Positions 42,167-50,781 of a stretch of 64,000 bases of DNA are shown here, piece by piece. The notes under the pieces are model-generated. The model saw only the letters and a list, made by a program, of their open reading frames with translations, searched no databases and was not told the origin of the DNA. Source of the DNA: Oscillospiraceae bacterium (GTDB taxonomy: Bacteria > Bacillota > Clostridia > Oscillospirales > QAMX01); NCBI GenBank assembly GCA_015067705.1, contig SVLW01000004.1, forward strand, positions 19,668-83,667, given 5' to 3'. How positions within the stretch are numbered: the first letter of the stretch is position 1; the number at the start of each line of letters is the position of its first letter. The translations under genes were made by a program, and so were the position numbers.

Positions 42167-45100
42167 ATGGTAAAGCCTGATTTTATCCAGATGGAACATG
42201 AAATTCTGGATCTCTGGGAGCGCGAAGGTTTCCAGAAAAAGCTCATGAAGCAGAACGAGAACGGCCCGATCTTCCGTTTCCTGGACGGCCCCATCACTGC
42301 CAATAACCCCATGGGTGTTCATCACGCCTGGGGCCGCAGCATCAAGGACATTATGCTGCGCTATAAGGGCATGACCGGCCATTCCTGCCACTACCGTAAC
42401 GGCTTTGACGGCCAGGGTCTGTGGGTGGAAGTGGAAGTCGAGAAGGAGCTTGGCTTTGTGGGCAAGCGCGACATCGAAGACTACGGCATGGACAAGTTCA
42501 CCCGCAAGTGCGTGGACCGCGTGAAGAAATTCTCCGGCATCATCACCGAACAGTCCAAGCGTCTCGGCCAGTGGATGGACTGGGACAATTCCTACTACAC
42601 CAATTCCGATGAAAACATCGAGGGCATCTGGCACTTCCTGAAGGTCTGTAATGACCGCGGCTGGATCACCACCCAGAACCGTCCCATGCCCTGGTGCCCC
42701 CGCTGCGGCACCTCTCTCTCCGAGCATGAGATGACCGGCTCCCACAAGGAAGTCACTCATACCTCCGTCTTTGTCCGCGTTCCCATGCTGGAGCGTGACT
42801 TTGACCTCCTGGTCTGGACCACCACCCCGTGGACGCTGTCCGCCAACGTGGCCCTGGCCGTGAATCCGGAGCTCACCTATGTGAAGATCCTGACGGATGA
42901 TTCTCCCCGTCCCCTGGTGCTGGCAAAGTCCTCTCTCGGCTACATCGACGGCGCCAAGAACGTCATCGAGACCCTCACCGGCGCGGATCTCGTAGGCCTT
43001 GCCTATGAGTCCATCTTCCCCATGCTGCCCGTTCAGGAAGGCGTGGACCACAAGGTGGTTCCGTGGGATGAGGTCGCCGCCGACGAAGGTTCCGGCGTTG
43101 TCCACATTGCCCCCGGCTGCGGCGCCGAGGACTTTGAGCTGGGCCGCTCCCTGGGCCTTGCCGAGATCTGCCCCATTGACGAGACCGGTACGTTCTACGC
43201 AAACTATGATTTCCTCTCCGGCCTGACCGCAGCAGACGCTGCCCAGCCGGTATTCGATAAGCTCCGCGAACTGGGCAAGCTCTATAAGACCATGGAGTTC
43301 ACCCATATGTACCCCGTCTGCTGGCGCTGCAAGAGCCAGGTGCTCTTCCGCCTGGTTGAGGAGTGGTACATCAAGACCGATGAGATCCGTCCGCAGCTCA
43401 TCAAGGCCGCCGAAGGCGTCCAGTGGGATCCGCCCTACATCGGCAAGCGCATGATGGACTGGCTCAACAACATGGGCGACTGGAACATCTCCCGTAAGCG
43501 CTATTACGGTCTGCCTCTGCCCTTCTATGTCTGCCCGGACTGCGGCAAGGTGCACGTCATCGGTTCCCGCGAAGAACTGCGTGAAAAGGCCATCGACCCC
43601 GCCAAGGTGGACGCGCTTCCCGAGCTGCACCGTCCGTGGATCGACGAAGTAAAGATCCGCTGCGACTGCGGCGCCGAGGTCTCCCGTATCACCTCCGTCG
43701 GTGACGTGTGGCTGGACGCCGGTATCACCCCCTTCTCCACCAATAAGTATTTCTCCGACCGCGCCTATTGGGAAAAGCAGTTCCCGGCACACTGGGTCAC
43801 CGAGATGCGCGAGCAGGTGCGTCTGTGGTTCTATTCCATCCTCTTCATGTCCGTCACCCTCACCGGCCGCGCCCCCTACGAGCGCGTGCTGGCCTATAAT
43901 ACCGTGGTTTCCGAGGACGGTTCCCGCTTCTCCAAGACCGGCTTTATGATCCGCTTTGACGAGGCTGCCGAGCGCATGGGCGCCGACGCCATCCGTTATC
44001 TCTACGCCGGTGCAAACGTGGCCTCCGATGTGCGCTTTGGCTTTAACCTTGGCGACGAGGCACGCCGCAAGATGCTGGGTCTGTGGAACATCTACACCTT
44101 CTTTGAGACCTATGCCGAGATCGATAATCCCGTGATCGGCGCAGAGCCCGCCTACCAGAACCTCACCGACCGCTGGCTCACCGCCCGCGTCAATGACTTC
44201 GTGGCCACCGCCACCGAGGCCTATGAGCGCTATAACACCGCCGACACCGTGCGTGCCTTCGAGCAGTGCGTGGACGATGTCTCCAACTGGTATGTGCGTA
44301 TCAACCGCCGCCGCTTCTGGAAGGAAGGCGAGGACGCCGACAAGCAGGAGGCCTACACCGCCCTCTTCTATGCCATCCGCAAGATCTGCGGCGTCATGGC
44401 GCCCATCATCCCCTTCATGACCGAGTATATCTGGCAGAACATGGTGCGTAAGTACCAGCCGGATTCCTGCGAGAGCGTGCATCTGAACGGCTTCCCCAAG
44501 GTCGAGGCCATTGACCGCGATCTCCTGAATGCCACCGCCGCTGCCCGTGACGTCATCGCCACCGCTCTGAAGCTCCGTAACGAGCGTCAGATCAAGGTGC
44601 GCCAGCCCCTGTCCGCCCTCTATCTCCACAAGTCCCTGGAGAGCGAGCTTGCCCCCTATCTCGCCATCATCCGTGACGAGCTGAATATCAAGGAGATCCT
44701 CTTTGTGGAGGACACCTCCATGCTGCAGGACAACTACCTCCAGCTGAACTTCAAGGTGGCCGGCCGTATCCTGAAGGGCGACCTCCAGAAGGTGAAGGGC
44801 ATTCTCGACAACCTTTCCGCAGACGATATGAAGGCCATCACCGCCCAGCAGGCCGCCGGCGGCGAAGTGATGATCCCGGGCTATGAAAACGCTGTCCCGG
44901 CCGATCTCTTCAATGTGCTGTCCAAGACCCTGCCGCATATCGCCGCGCACACCACCGATAAGGTGGAGGAGCTGGTGGCCATCGACGCCACCATCACCGA
45001 CGCCCTCCGCGCCGAGGGTCTCTACCGCGACCTGCTGCGTAACTGCCAGGTGCTGCGCCGTGAGGCCGGCTTCCGTGTGGATGACCGCGTGGTGATCTGC

Positions 45101-45259
45101 GTTGCCGCAAACTCCGCTGAGCTGACTGCTGTGATCGACACCTATCGCGCCGATATCGAGCGCGAGACCCTGTCCACCCTGGCCGAAGCCGCAGAGTACG
45201 TCATGGAAAAAGCCGTCGAAATCGGCGACGACACCGTGACCCTGAAGATCGCTAAGTAA
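42167..45259 (+). CDS. ileS: Isoleucine-tRNA ligase with variant class I motifs
   Basis: The enzyme charges tRNA-Ile. The 1030 residues begin MVKPDFIQME after GGAGG; the frame open further upstream overlaps the T-box terminator. The HIGH position reads GVHH (50-53, in ITANNPMGVHHAWGR) and the KMSKS position reads RFSKT (about 588-592). The editing domain is present (LLVWTTTPWTLSANVALAV near 224-242). PWCPRCGTSL and FYVCPDCGKVH look like zinc knuckles, and an anticodon-binding domain follows. The ATC T-box confirms the amino acid. It belongs to a distinct IleRS clade rather than the common one. Confidence 0.93.
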   Translation: MVKPDFIQMEHEILDLWEREGFQKKLMKQNENGPIFRFLDGPITANNPMGVHHAWGRSIKDIMLRYKGMTGHSCHYRNGFDGQGLWVEVEVEKELGFVGKRDIEDYGMDKFTRKCVDRVKKFSGIITEQSKRLGQWMDWDNSYYTNSDENIEGIWHFLKVCNDRGWITTQNRPMPWCPRCGTSLSEHEMTGSHKEVTHTSVFVRVPMLERDFDLLVWTTTPWTLSANVALAVNPELTYVKILTDDSPRPLVLAKSSLGYIDGAKNVIETLTGADLVGLAYESIFPMLPVQEGVDHKVVPWDEVAADEGSGVVHIAPGCGAEDFELGRSLGLAEICPIDETGTFYANYDFLSGLTAADAAQPVFDKLRELGKLYKTMEFTHMYPVCWRCKSQVLFRLVEEWYIKTDEIRPQLIKAAEGVQWDPPYIGKRMMDWLNNMGDWNISRKRYYGLPLPFYVCPDCGKVHVIGSREELREKAIDPAKVDALPELHRPWIDEVKIRCDCGAEVSRITSVGDVWLDAGITPFSTNKYFSDRAYWEKQFPAHWVTEMREQVRLWFYSILFMSVTLTGRAPYERVLAYNTVVSEDGSRFSKTGFMIRFDEAAERMGADAIRYLYAGANVASDVRFGFNLGDEARRKMLGLWNIYTFFETYAEIDNPVIGAEPAYQNLTDRWLTARVNDFVATATEAYERYNTADTVRAFEQCVDDVSNWYVRINRRRFWKEGEDADKQEAYTALFYAIRKICGVMAPIIPFMTEYIWQNMVRKYQPDSCESVHLNGFPKVEAIDRDLLNATAAARDVIATALKLRNERQIKVRQPLSALYLHKSLESELAPYLAIIRDELNIKEILFVEDTSMLQDNYLQLNFKVAGRILKGDLQKVKGILDNLSADDMKAITAQQAAGGEVMIPGYENAVPADLFNVLSKTLPHIAAHTTDKVEELVAIDATITDALRAEGLYRDLLRNCQVLRREAGFRVDDRVVICVAANSAELTAVIDTYRADIERETLSTLAEAAEYVMEKAVEIGDDTVTLKIAK

Positions 45260-45263
45260 GTCA

Positions 45264-45295
45264 AAAAAAGACCGCCTGTATGGCGGTCTTTTTTA
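45264..45295 (+). terminator. Terminator after ileS
   Basis: AAAAAGACCGCC and GGCGGTCTTTTTT pair around TGTAT, closely resembling the terminator after rex. Confidence 0.9.
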
Positions 45296-45296
45296 G

Positions 45297-45528
45297 TGGA
45301 CAGGGGAGAGTGGACAGTGGACGGTTGTGGAGTCGCCTACGGCGGGCCCTCTCAATCACGGCTATCGCCGTGCCAGCTCTCCCAGAGGGAGAGCCAAGCT
45401 CGGTTTTGATCTGACTTTCTTGGCTCCCCCTTTGGGGGAGCTGCCGCCGCAGGCGACTGAGAGGGCTTTCAAAACCCCGTCGCCTCCGGCGACACCACAA
45501 TTTTCAACTTTTCATTTTCCATTATCTC
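45297..45528. repeat. Intergenic repeat island R8, with a 121-bp inverted element
   Basis: The element 45346-45466 runs from GCCCTCTCAATC to GACTGAGAGGGC, with inner AGCTCTCCC.../GGGGGAGCT and GGCTCCCCC stems. Outside it lie GTCGCC-TAC-GGCG and GTCGCC-TCC-GGCGAC hairpins and degenerate TGGACAGTGG arms. It has the same length and layout as the element in R9. Confidence 0.8.
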
Positions 45529-45568
45529 ATTCTTTCATTTCTCTCTTTTTCACGATCAATGATTCTGC

Positions 45569-45574
45569 TATAAT
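45569..45574 (+). promoter_or_regulatory. Extended -10 promoter of the GH172 gene
   Basis: TGCTATAAT with a weak -35 (TTTTTC, 17 bases upstream), 45 bases before the start codon. Confidence 0.6.
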
Positions 45575-45619
45575 GAGCATAGAGACAAGCATATTACGCC
45601 TCATCAAGGAGATCTTATC

Positions 45620-46738
45620 ATGTCATACTATTTCGATCTGCCACGCAAGCACGGCTATGTTACCCGCATGATCACCCCGGAAAATCCCACCGGTGCGCCG
45701 GGCGGCGGCTGTCGTCTGGAACCGAAAGATTCTCCTTTCGGCAACGCAGCCCGGAATCTGGGCAAGGGCTGGAAGGTGCATCCCTTCATCGGACTGAAGG
45801 CCGGTGAAACCGTCACGCTGATGGACGTGGACGGTCCCGGCGTCATCACCTATTTCTGGATCGGCACCAACCATAATTATCGCAGTGAGCTGGTGCTGCG
45901 GATGTACTGGGATGAGGAAGAGACGCCCTCTGTGGAATGTCCCATGGGTGCTTTCTTTGCTATGGGTCACGACTTTGTCCGCCACCCCGTCACCAGCGCT
46001 ATGGTCACCGTAGCGCCCGAGGCCGGTCTCGGCTGTTATTGGCCCATGCCGTTCCGACACCACGCCAAAGTCACTCTGGAAAACCAGAGCATCCATGATG
46101 TCCACATCATTGCCTATAAGTTCGTCTATGACTTAAAGCCCGTCTCTGAGGAAGATACCTATTTCCACGCCCAGTATCGCCGCACACTGACCAGCGCCGA
46201 GCATCCGGAACACGTGATTCTGGACAATGTTACGGGAGAAGGCTGCTATGTAGGCACGTATCTGGCGTGGAATCCGTTCTCCACCGGCTGGTGGGGCGAG
46301 GGCGAAGTGAAGTTCTATATGGACGGCGACACCGAATATCCCACCATTGCCGATACCGGCACGGAAGACTATTTCGGTGGTGCCTGGAACTATGGTGCCA
46401 CCGGCCAGCTGCCGCCCCGCAACATGCTGGACGAACAGGTACGGGTGTTCCCCCAGAAAGAGGAAGAGGCCTACAATGCACCCTTCTGCGGCGTTCCGCT
46501 GGCCCTGACGCAAAATCCCAACGGTCCCCGCAAATTCAGCATGTATCGCTGGCACGTCAATGATGCCATTGCATTCCTCCACGACCTGAAAGTCACCGTT
46601 CAGAGTCTGGGCTGGCTGCCGGACGGTCAATACCGTCCCAGCGTGGATGACATCGCTTCCGTAGCATACTGGTATCAGGCCGAACCCCACGCCGCTTTCC
46701 CTGTTCTTCCGCCGAAAGAAGCACGCTGGGATCGGTAA
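45620..46738 (+). CDS. GH172 (DUF2961) glycosidase
   Basis: The 372-residue product matches the DUF2961/GH172 family, which includes alpha-D-fructofuranosidases and enzymes for D-arabinofuranose. Visible motifs are GPGVITYFWIGT (about 74-85), WGEGEVKFYMDGD with probable catalytic glutamates near 225-227, and IADTGTEDYFGGAWNYG. No signal peptide is present, so an intracellular role is likely. AAGGAG precedes the ATG. It is a single gene between repeat islands R8 and R9; no transporter is adjacent. Confidence 0.88.
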   Translation: MSYYFDLPRKHGYVTRMITPENPTGAPGGGCRLEPKDSPFGNAARNLGKGWKVHPFIGLKAGETVTLMDVDGPGVITYFWIGTNHNYRSELVLRMYWDEEETPSVECPMGAFFAMGHDFVRHPVTSAMVTVAPEAGLGCYWPMPFRHHAKVTLENQSIHDVHIIAYKFVYDLKPVSEEDTYFHAQYRRTLTSAEHPEHVILDNVTGEGCYVGTYLAWNPFSTGWWGEGEVKFYMDGDTEYPTIADTGTEDYFGGAWNYGATGQLPPRNMLDEQVRVFPQKEEEAYNAPFCGVPLALTQNPNGPRKFSMYRWHVNDAIAFLHDLKVTVQSLGWLPDGQYRPSVDDIASVAYWYQAEPHAAFPVLPPKEARWDR

Positions 46739-46761
46739 GGTATTTTTGTCTAAGTGTTGTA

Positions 46762-46950
46762 GTGCGCCCTCTCAGTCACGGCTATCGCCGTGCCAGCTCC
46801 CCCAGAGGGAGAGCCAAGAAAGTCGGATCAGTACCAAACTTGGCTCCCCCTTTGGGGGAGCTGGAGCCGCAGGCGACTGAGAGGGCTTTCATAATCCTGT
46901 CGGGCAGTGCCCGACACCATTACTGTCCACTGTCAATTTTCAACTGTCAA
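46762..46950. repeat. Intergenic repeat island R9, with a 121-bp inverted element
   Basis: The element 46766-46886 runs from GCCCTCTCAGTC to GACTGAGAGGGC, exactly 121 bases, as in R8. GTCGGG-CAGT-GCCCGAC and ctgtccactgtcaatt arms follow on the right side only. Confidence 0.8.
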
Positions 46951-46952
46951 TT

Positions 46953-46981
46953 AAAAAAGCCCCCTTTCGGGGGCTTTTTTC
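46953..46981. terminator. Bidirectional terminator between the GH172 gene and pgi
   Basis: AAAAAAGCCCCC and GGGGGCTTTTTT pair around TTTC. It abuts the pgi stop codon. Confidence 0.92.
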
Positions 46982-48262
46982 TTACTTCTTACCAAGCAGA
47001 GCAAACATATTCTTCTTATATTCCTCAACACCGGGCTGGTCGAAGGGATTCACGCCCTGCATATAGCCGGAGATGCCGCAGGCGATCTCGAAGAAATACA
47101 CCAGCTGGCCAAAGGTCTCCTCGTTGGGGGTCTCTGCCACCAGCTCCATCACCGGAACACCGCCGGTGATATGGGCGCGGCGGATGCCCTCTGCGGCGGC
47201 GGCGAAGATGGCGTCATAATCGCGGCCGGCCACATAATTGAGGCCGTCCTCGTCTTCTTCCACCATGGGGATCTCCACGCGGTTCACGCTCTTTTCAAAG
47301 CGGAACATGGTCTCCTGCAGGATGCGCTCACTGTCCTGGATGTACTGACCCAGGGAGTGCAGGTCGGCGGTCAGCTCGCAGGAGGCCGGGAAAATGCCCA
47401 GGCCGTCCTTGCCTTCGCTCTCGCCATAGAGCTGCTTCCACCACTCGGCGATGAAGCGGGTGTTCTCGCCGGGGTAGGAGAGGATCTCCACCTTCTTGCC
47501 GAGATTATAAAGAGCCTGACGGGCGGCGGCATAGATCAGTGTGGGGTTGTCGTTTTCTTCCTTGAGATAGGCTTCCATGGCGGCGGCGGCACCGGCCATG
47601 ACCTTTGCGATGTCAATGCCGGCGGCGGCCATGGGCAGCAGGCCCACAGGCGTCAGCACGCTGTAGCGGCCGCCCACGTCATCCGGGATCACAAAGCTCT
47701 CATATCCCTCCCGGTCGGCAATGCCCTTGAGCACGCCGCGGGCCTTATCCGTGGTGCAGAGGATGCGCTCTCTGGCGCCTTCCTTGCCGTAGGTCTCTTC
47801 CACATATTTCTTGAAAATCCGGAATGCCAGAGCGGGCTCCAGCGTGGTGCCGGACTTGGAGATGACGTTCACATAGAGGCTCTTGCCCTTCACCAGTTCC
47901 AGAACCTGTGCAATATCATCGCCGGAGATGCCGTTGCCGATGAAATAAACGGCCGGGCCCTTCTTCACTTCGTTGGCGCGGGGGGAGCAAAGGAGCTCCA
48001 GCGCGGCGCGGGCGCCCAGATAAGAGCCGCCGATACCGATGACCACGAAAGCCTCGGCATTTTCATGGACGCGCTTACCGGCTGCCTGAATCCGGGCGAA
48101 TTCGTCCCGGTCATAGGTTTCCGGCAGCTTCACCCAACCGATGAAGTCATTGCCCTTGCCGCTGCCGTCCTTCAGGGCGGCCAGTGCGGCCTTTGCGGCG
48201 GTGTAATTCAGATGCTCGGGCTCCACAAACTGACGGATCCCATCCAGACCAATTTTTACCAT
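46982..48262 (-). CDS. pgi: Glucose-6-phosphate isomerase
   Basis: Pgi interconverts glucose-6- and fructose-6-phosphate. The 426 residues have the short Gram-positive length. IGIGGSYLGARAALELL (about 78-94), NVISKSGTTLEPALAFR with the phosphate loop, and a late catalytic HITGGVPVMEL region are visible. The start MVKIGLDGIRQ is preferred over an upstream ATG, since GGTGATCG lies just before it. It follows the hexokinase gene by 50 bases, giving the first two steps of glycolysis as one unit. Confidence 0.95.
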   Translation of the reverse strand: MVKIGLDGIRQFVEPEHLNYTAAKAALAALKDGSGKGNDFIGWVKLPETYDRDEFARIQAAGKRVHENAEAFVVIGIGGSYLGARAALELLCSPRANEVKKGPAVYFIGNGISGDDIAQVLELVKGKSLYVNVISKSGTTLEPALAFRIFKKYVEETYGKEGARERILCTTDKARGVLKGIADREGYESFVIPDDVGGRYSVLTPVGLLPMAAAGIDIAKVMAGAAAAMEAYLKEENDNPTLIYAAARQALYNLGKKVEILSYPGENTRFIAEWWKQLYGESEGKDGLGIFPASCELTADLHSLGQYIQDSERILQETMFRFEKSVNRVEIPMVEEDEDGLNYVAGRDYDAIFAAAAEGIRRAHITGGVPVMELVAETPNEETFGQLVYFFEIACGISGYMQGVNPFDQPGVEEYKKNMFALLGKK

Positions 48263-48312
48263 ACGATCACCAATCTTTCTATGTATTTGAAAAGCATTCT
48301 GCTTGGCTGCGC

Positions 48313-49593
48313 TTACTCCTGACACAGCGCCGCGACCGCGGTGCCGATCAACGTGGCGTCCTCCGCAGACCGAATCTCACAGTGGAAACCCAGCTCACCG
48401 GCCAGGTATTCTTCGAGATACCGGTCCAGATATTCCCGGAAGAAGGGGGCGCGATAGAAGGTGGTTCCCTCCGCCAGAATGGACACCGGACGCGCGGGAT
48501 CTTTTCCCTGTCCGGTTTTTTGAAGGATCGCGGCAAAGGTCACCGCCGTGATCCGCGCCGCTCGATCCATGAAGTTCCGGATCAGCGCCGTCAGCACTTC
48601 GCGGTCGGATTCCGTCCCGCACAAATCCGCAAGTGGGCCCTCGCCCGCGAGAAACGCCGAGATCTCCGGCATGGTGTAATAGCGTTCTTCCGGCAGAGCG
48701 CACCGAACGGCCTCCGAGAAGAGTCCTTCCGCCGCCGCTGCGTGCAGCGCCCGGGAGATCAGTTCTCCCAGATACACGCCGCCCAGCATTTTTTCTGCCA
48801 GATGGTCGCCGGGATTCTGACTGGCCGCGTCCAGCGCCCGGTCAAAATCGCCCTGCGGGAAGCCGCTGTAACAGCCGCTTTCCATATTCACCGCCATGCT
48901 GCCCCGGCCGCCGCCGATCTTGCCGATCTCTTCCCGGCGCTCCAGATAGCAGGTATTGGTGCCGGTGCCCAGGATGAAGCCGATATAGCCATCATACGCC
49001 CGGTCGGCTTCGCCGATGCCGCAGAGCATGGCCGCCACGGTATCATTGAGGATCGAGAAGCGCTTCGGCGCGATCCCCATGCGGGCAAGCGCCGCGTTCA
49101 CGCCCTCGCCGATGAGCCGCCCCGCCGCGTCCGGCACCTCCACTTCCTTGGAAAAGCCCAGGATGCGTCCGTCCCGGTTCGGCAGGATCTCGGTGGGGAA
49201 GGAGAAGCAGAAGCCCACCCGATCAGAGTGCTCCTGATAGTCCCGGATAAATTCCGCGATGCAGTCGAAGAAAGCATCGCAGGAGATGGCGCCGTGGGTT
49301 CCCGGCATGGGTGCCTTGCGGAAGCCCTCCACCCGCACGCCGCCGCCGGCCTCAAAGGTCACCGCCGCAATGCGGAAATTGGTGCCGCCCGCGTCCATGA
49401 CAATGGCGCACTCGCCCGTGCCGTAAACCGGGTCGCCGGATAAATACGTGGGGATCATATAAAGCGAGGACGGACGTCCCGCAAGACCCTCACGCATCTC
49501 AAAGAGCAGCTTTTCTGTCTCCCGGGAGAGCTCCAGCGCCTCCGCCGCCACGCCGTGGCGCAGACAAAACTGCCCGACTGCCTGCAAATTCAT
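48313..49593 (-). CDS. Hexokinase, eukaryotic-type fold family
   Basis: The 426-residue product resembles the eukaryote-type hexokinase family rather than bacterial glucokinases. CAIVMDAGGTNFRIAAVTF (near 62-80) is the phosphate-1 loop, FCFSFPTEI the sugar-binding strand, ILNDTVAAML has the catalytic aspartate, and FILGTGTNTCYLE the phosphate-2 loop. It phosphorylates glucose or other hexoses with ATP. The start is placed at MNLQAVGQ, since AGGTGA is six bases upstream; an ATG ten codons earlier has no good site. It is the first gene of a unit with pgi. Confidence 0.85.
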   Translation of the reverse strand: MNLQAVGQFCLRHGVAAEALELSRETEKLLFEMREGLAGRPSSLYMIPTYLSGDPVYGTGECAIVMDAGGTNFRIAAVTFEAGGGVRVEGFRKAPMPGTHGAISCDAFFDCIAEFIRDYQEHSDRVGFCFSFPTEILPNRDGRILGFSKEVEVPDAAGRLIGEGVNAALARMGIAPKRFSILNDTVAAMLCGIGEADRAYDGYIGFILGTGTNTCYLERREEIGKIGGGRGSMAVNMESGCYSGFPQGDFDRALDAASQNPGDHLAEKMLGGVYLGELISRALHAAAAEGLFSEAVRCALPEERYYTMPEISAFLAGEGPLADLCGTESDREVLTALIRNFMDRAARITAVTFAAILQKTGQGKDPARPVSILAEGTTFYRAPFFREYLDRYLEEYLAGELGFHCEIRSAEDATLIGTAVAALCQE

Positions 49594-49667
49594 GCAAATC
49601 ACCTGTATCGTTTTGTTTCCCATCCGCCCCGGATCCCGTTTTCCGAATTTCCGGGGGGATTACTGTT

Positions 49668-49696
49668 AGTATACACTATATTTTTCCGTTCGTCTA
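49668..49696 (-). promoter_or_regulatory. Promoter of the hexokinase-pgi unit
   Basis: Minus strand TAGACG (plus 49691-49696) and TATACT (plus 49668-49673) have a 17-base spacer and an extended TG. Confidence 0.7.
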
Positions 49697-49876
49697 TCAG
49701 AAAATCGTCTTTTTTACTCAAAGATACCCATTTTTTTCGAATTGATTCTAACAACTTGTCAGATTCCCGGGCCGATACCCGCTGTTATCTCCCGCCGCCG
49801 CGCCAGATTTTTCCAAATTTTATTAAACTGGCAAAAGATCCCGCCGAAATTCCCCGGAATCTCCCCATTTTTCCCA

Positions 49877-49905
49877 TAGACAAGTCGGAAAATCGATGGT
49901 ATCAT
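49877..49905 (+). promoter_or_regulatory. Promoter of the Pr6Pr-like membrane protein gene
   Basis: TAGACA (49877-49882) and TATCAT (49900-49905) have a 17-base spacer. Confidence 0.6.
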
Positions 49906-49962
49906 AAGGGTGGTTTTTGAACAAACTGTGTATTTTGTGAATGAATTGTAAAGAGGTTCCCC

Positions 49963-50676
49963 ATGCGGCTGCAAAATCGTTTTCTCTCTGCGGTCTGTCG
50001 CTTTCTCTATCTGACGGCGGCGCTCTACGGCGTCCTGCTGTCCCTCTTCCTGCCGGGGGCACAGATGTGGTCCACGCTGCCCTTTTTTGCCATGCAGAGC
50101 AATCTGGCCTGTATGGCGCTTCTCCTGGTGCTGGCCTCGATGGATCTGGCGGGGCTTTCTTACCAGCGGCTCCCCGTCTATCGTCTCCTGCGCTTCGCCT
50201 GTTTGATCCTCCTGGGCCTGACCTTCACGCTCTATCACGCCGTGATCCGCCCCTGGCTCGAGACAGAATTCCCCGCCTATTTTGCCCAGCTCTCCCTGTC
50301 GGAGACCCTGCTGAATACTGTCACGCCCCTGCTCTTCTTCCTGGATTACCTGCTCTTTGACGAAAAGGGGGGATTTCGCTGGTGGCATCCCGTGGCGGCG
50401 CTCCTGCCCCCGGCGGGATATGCGGCCTATGTTTTTCTCTATGCCGAAAACGGCGGCCTCTTCCGCCTCTTTGAGCATACTGCCCATGCGCCGTATTTCT
50501 TCCTGGACTACCGGACCATCGGCCTGCCCCTCACGCTGCGCTGGATCGCATGGATCGCGCTGGGGCTCCTCCTGGGCGGTTATCTGCTGTTGGGGATCGA
50601 TGCGGCCCTCGCCGCCTGGTGGCGACGCCGTCAGGCACAAAAAAGCGCCGCGGAATCCCCCTCGGAATCCGTATAA
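49963..50676 (+). CDS. Pr6Pr-like (FAR-17a/AIG1-type) membrane protein
   Basis: The 237-residue product has six hydrophobic segments, with FFAMQSNLACMALLL, YHAVIRPWLE and LLNTVTPLLFFLDYLLF. The conserved serine-asparagine, histidine and late HTP-like positions resemble the Pr6Pr group of FAR-17a/AIG1 membrane proteins. Eukaryotic relatives are lipid hydrolases with threonine and histidine catalysts; bacterial function is unknown. GAGG precedes the ATG. A terminator follows, so it is monocistronic. Confidence 0.6.
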   Translation: MRLQNRFLSAVCRFLYLTAALYGVLLSLFLPGAQMWSTLPFFAMQSNLACMALLLVLASMDLAGLSYQRLPVYRLLRFACLILLGLTFTLYHAVIRPWLETEFPAYFAQLSLSETLLNTVTPLLFFLDYLLFDEKGGFRWWHPVAALLPPAGYAAYVFLYAENGGLFRLFEHTAHAPYFFLDYRTIGLPLTLRWIAWIALGLLLGGYLLLGIDAALAAWWRRRQAQKSAAESPSESV

Positions 50677-50711
50677 AACCGCTCTTTCGAAGAAAAGAGC
50701 GGTTGTTTTTT
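50677..50711 (+). terminator. Terminator after the Pr6Pr-like gene
   Basis: AACCGCTCTTT and AAAGAGCGGTT pair, with a T run. The T run doubles as the -35 region (TTGTTT) of the next promoter. Confidence 0.85.
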
Positions 50712-50731
50712 GGCGGAATCCATGCTAAAAT
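50703..50731 (+). promoter_or_regulatory. Promoter of the phosphopantetheinyl transferase gene
   Basis: TTGTTT (50703-50708) and TAAAAT (50726-50731, after TGC) have a 17-base spacer. The -35 overlaps the preceding terminator tail. Confidence 0.65.
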
Positions 50732-50781
50732 ACCCTCGTTCCAAATCACCATGCCGGTTTCCCGGCGCAGCCTTTCACATC

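Larger units (their letters stand above)
49594..49962. other. Gap between divergent genes, no gene seen
   Basis: This AT-richer gap holds the two divergent promoters listed at 49668-49696 and 49877-49905. Apart from T-rich runs near 49690-49740 I see no ORF, repeat island or RNA motif in it. Confidence 0.6.

Noticed and set aside
42146..44950. Long antisense frame (934 codons) opposite ileS
   Set aside because: It is a mirror of the GC-rich ileS codons, has histidine/glycine/valine-rich low-complexity composition, no ribosome site, and ileS is certain.
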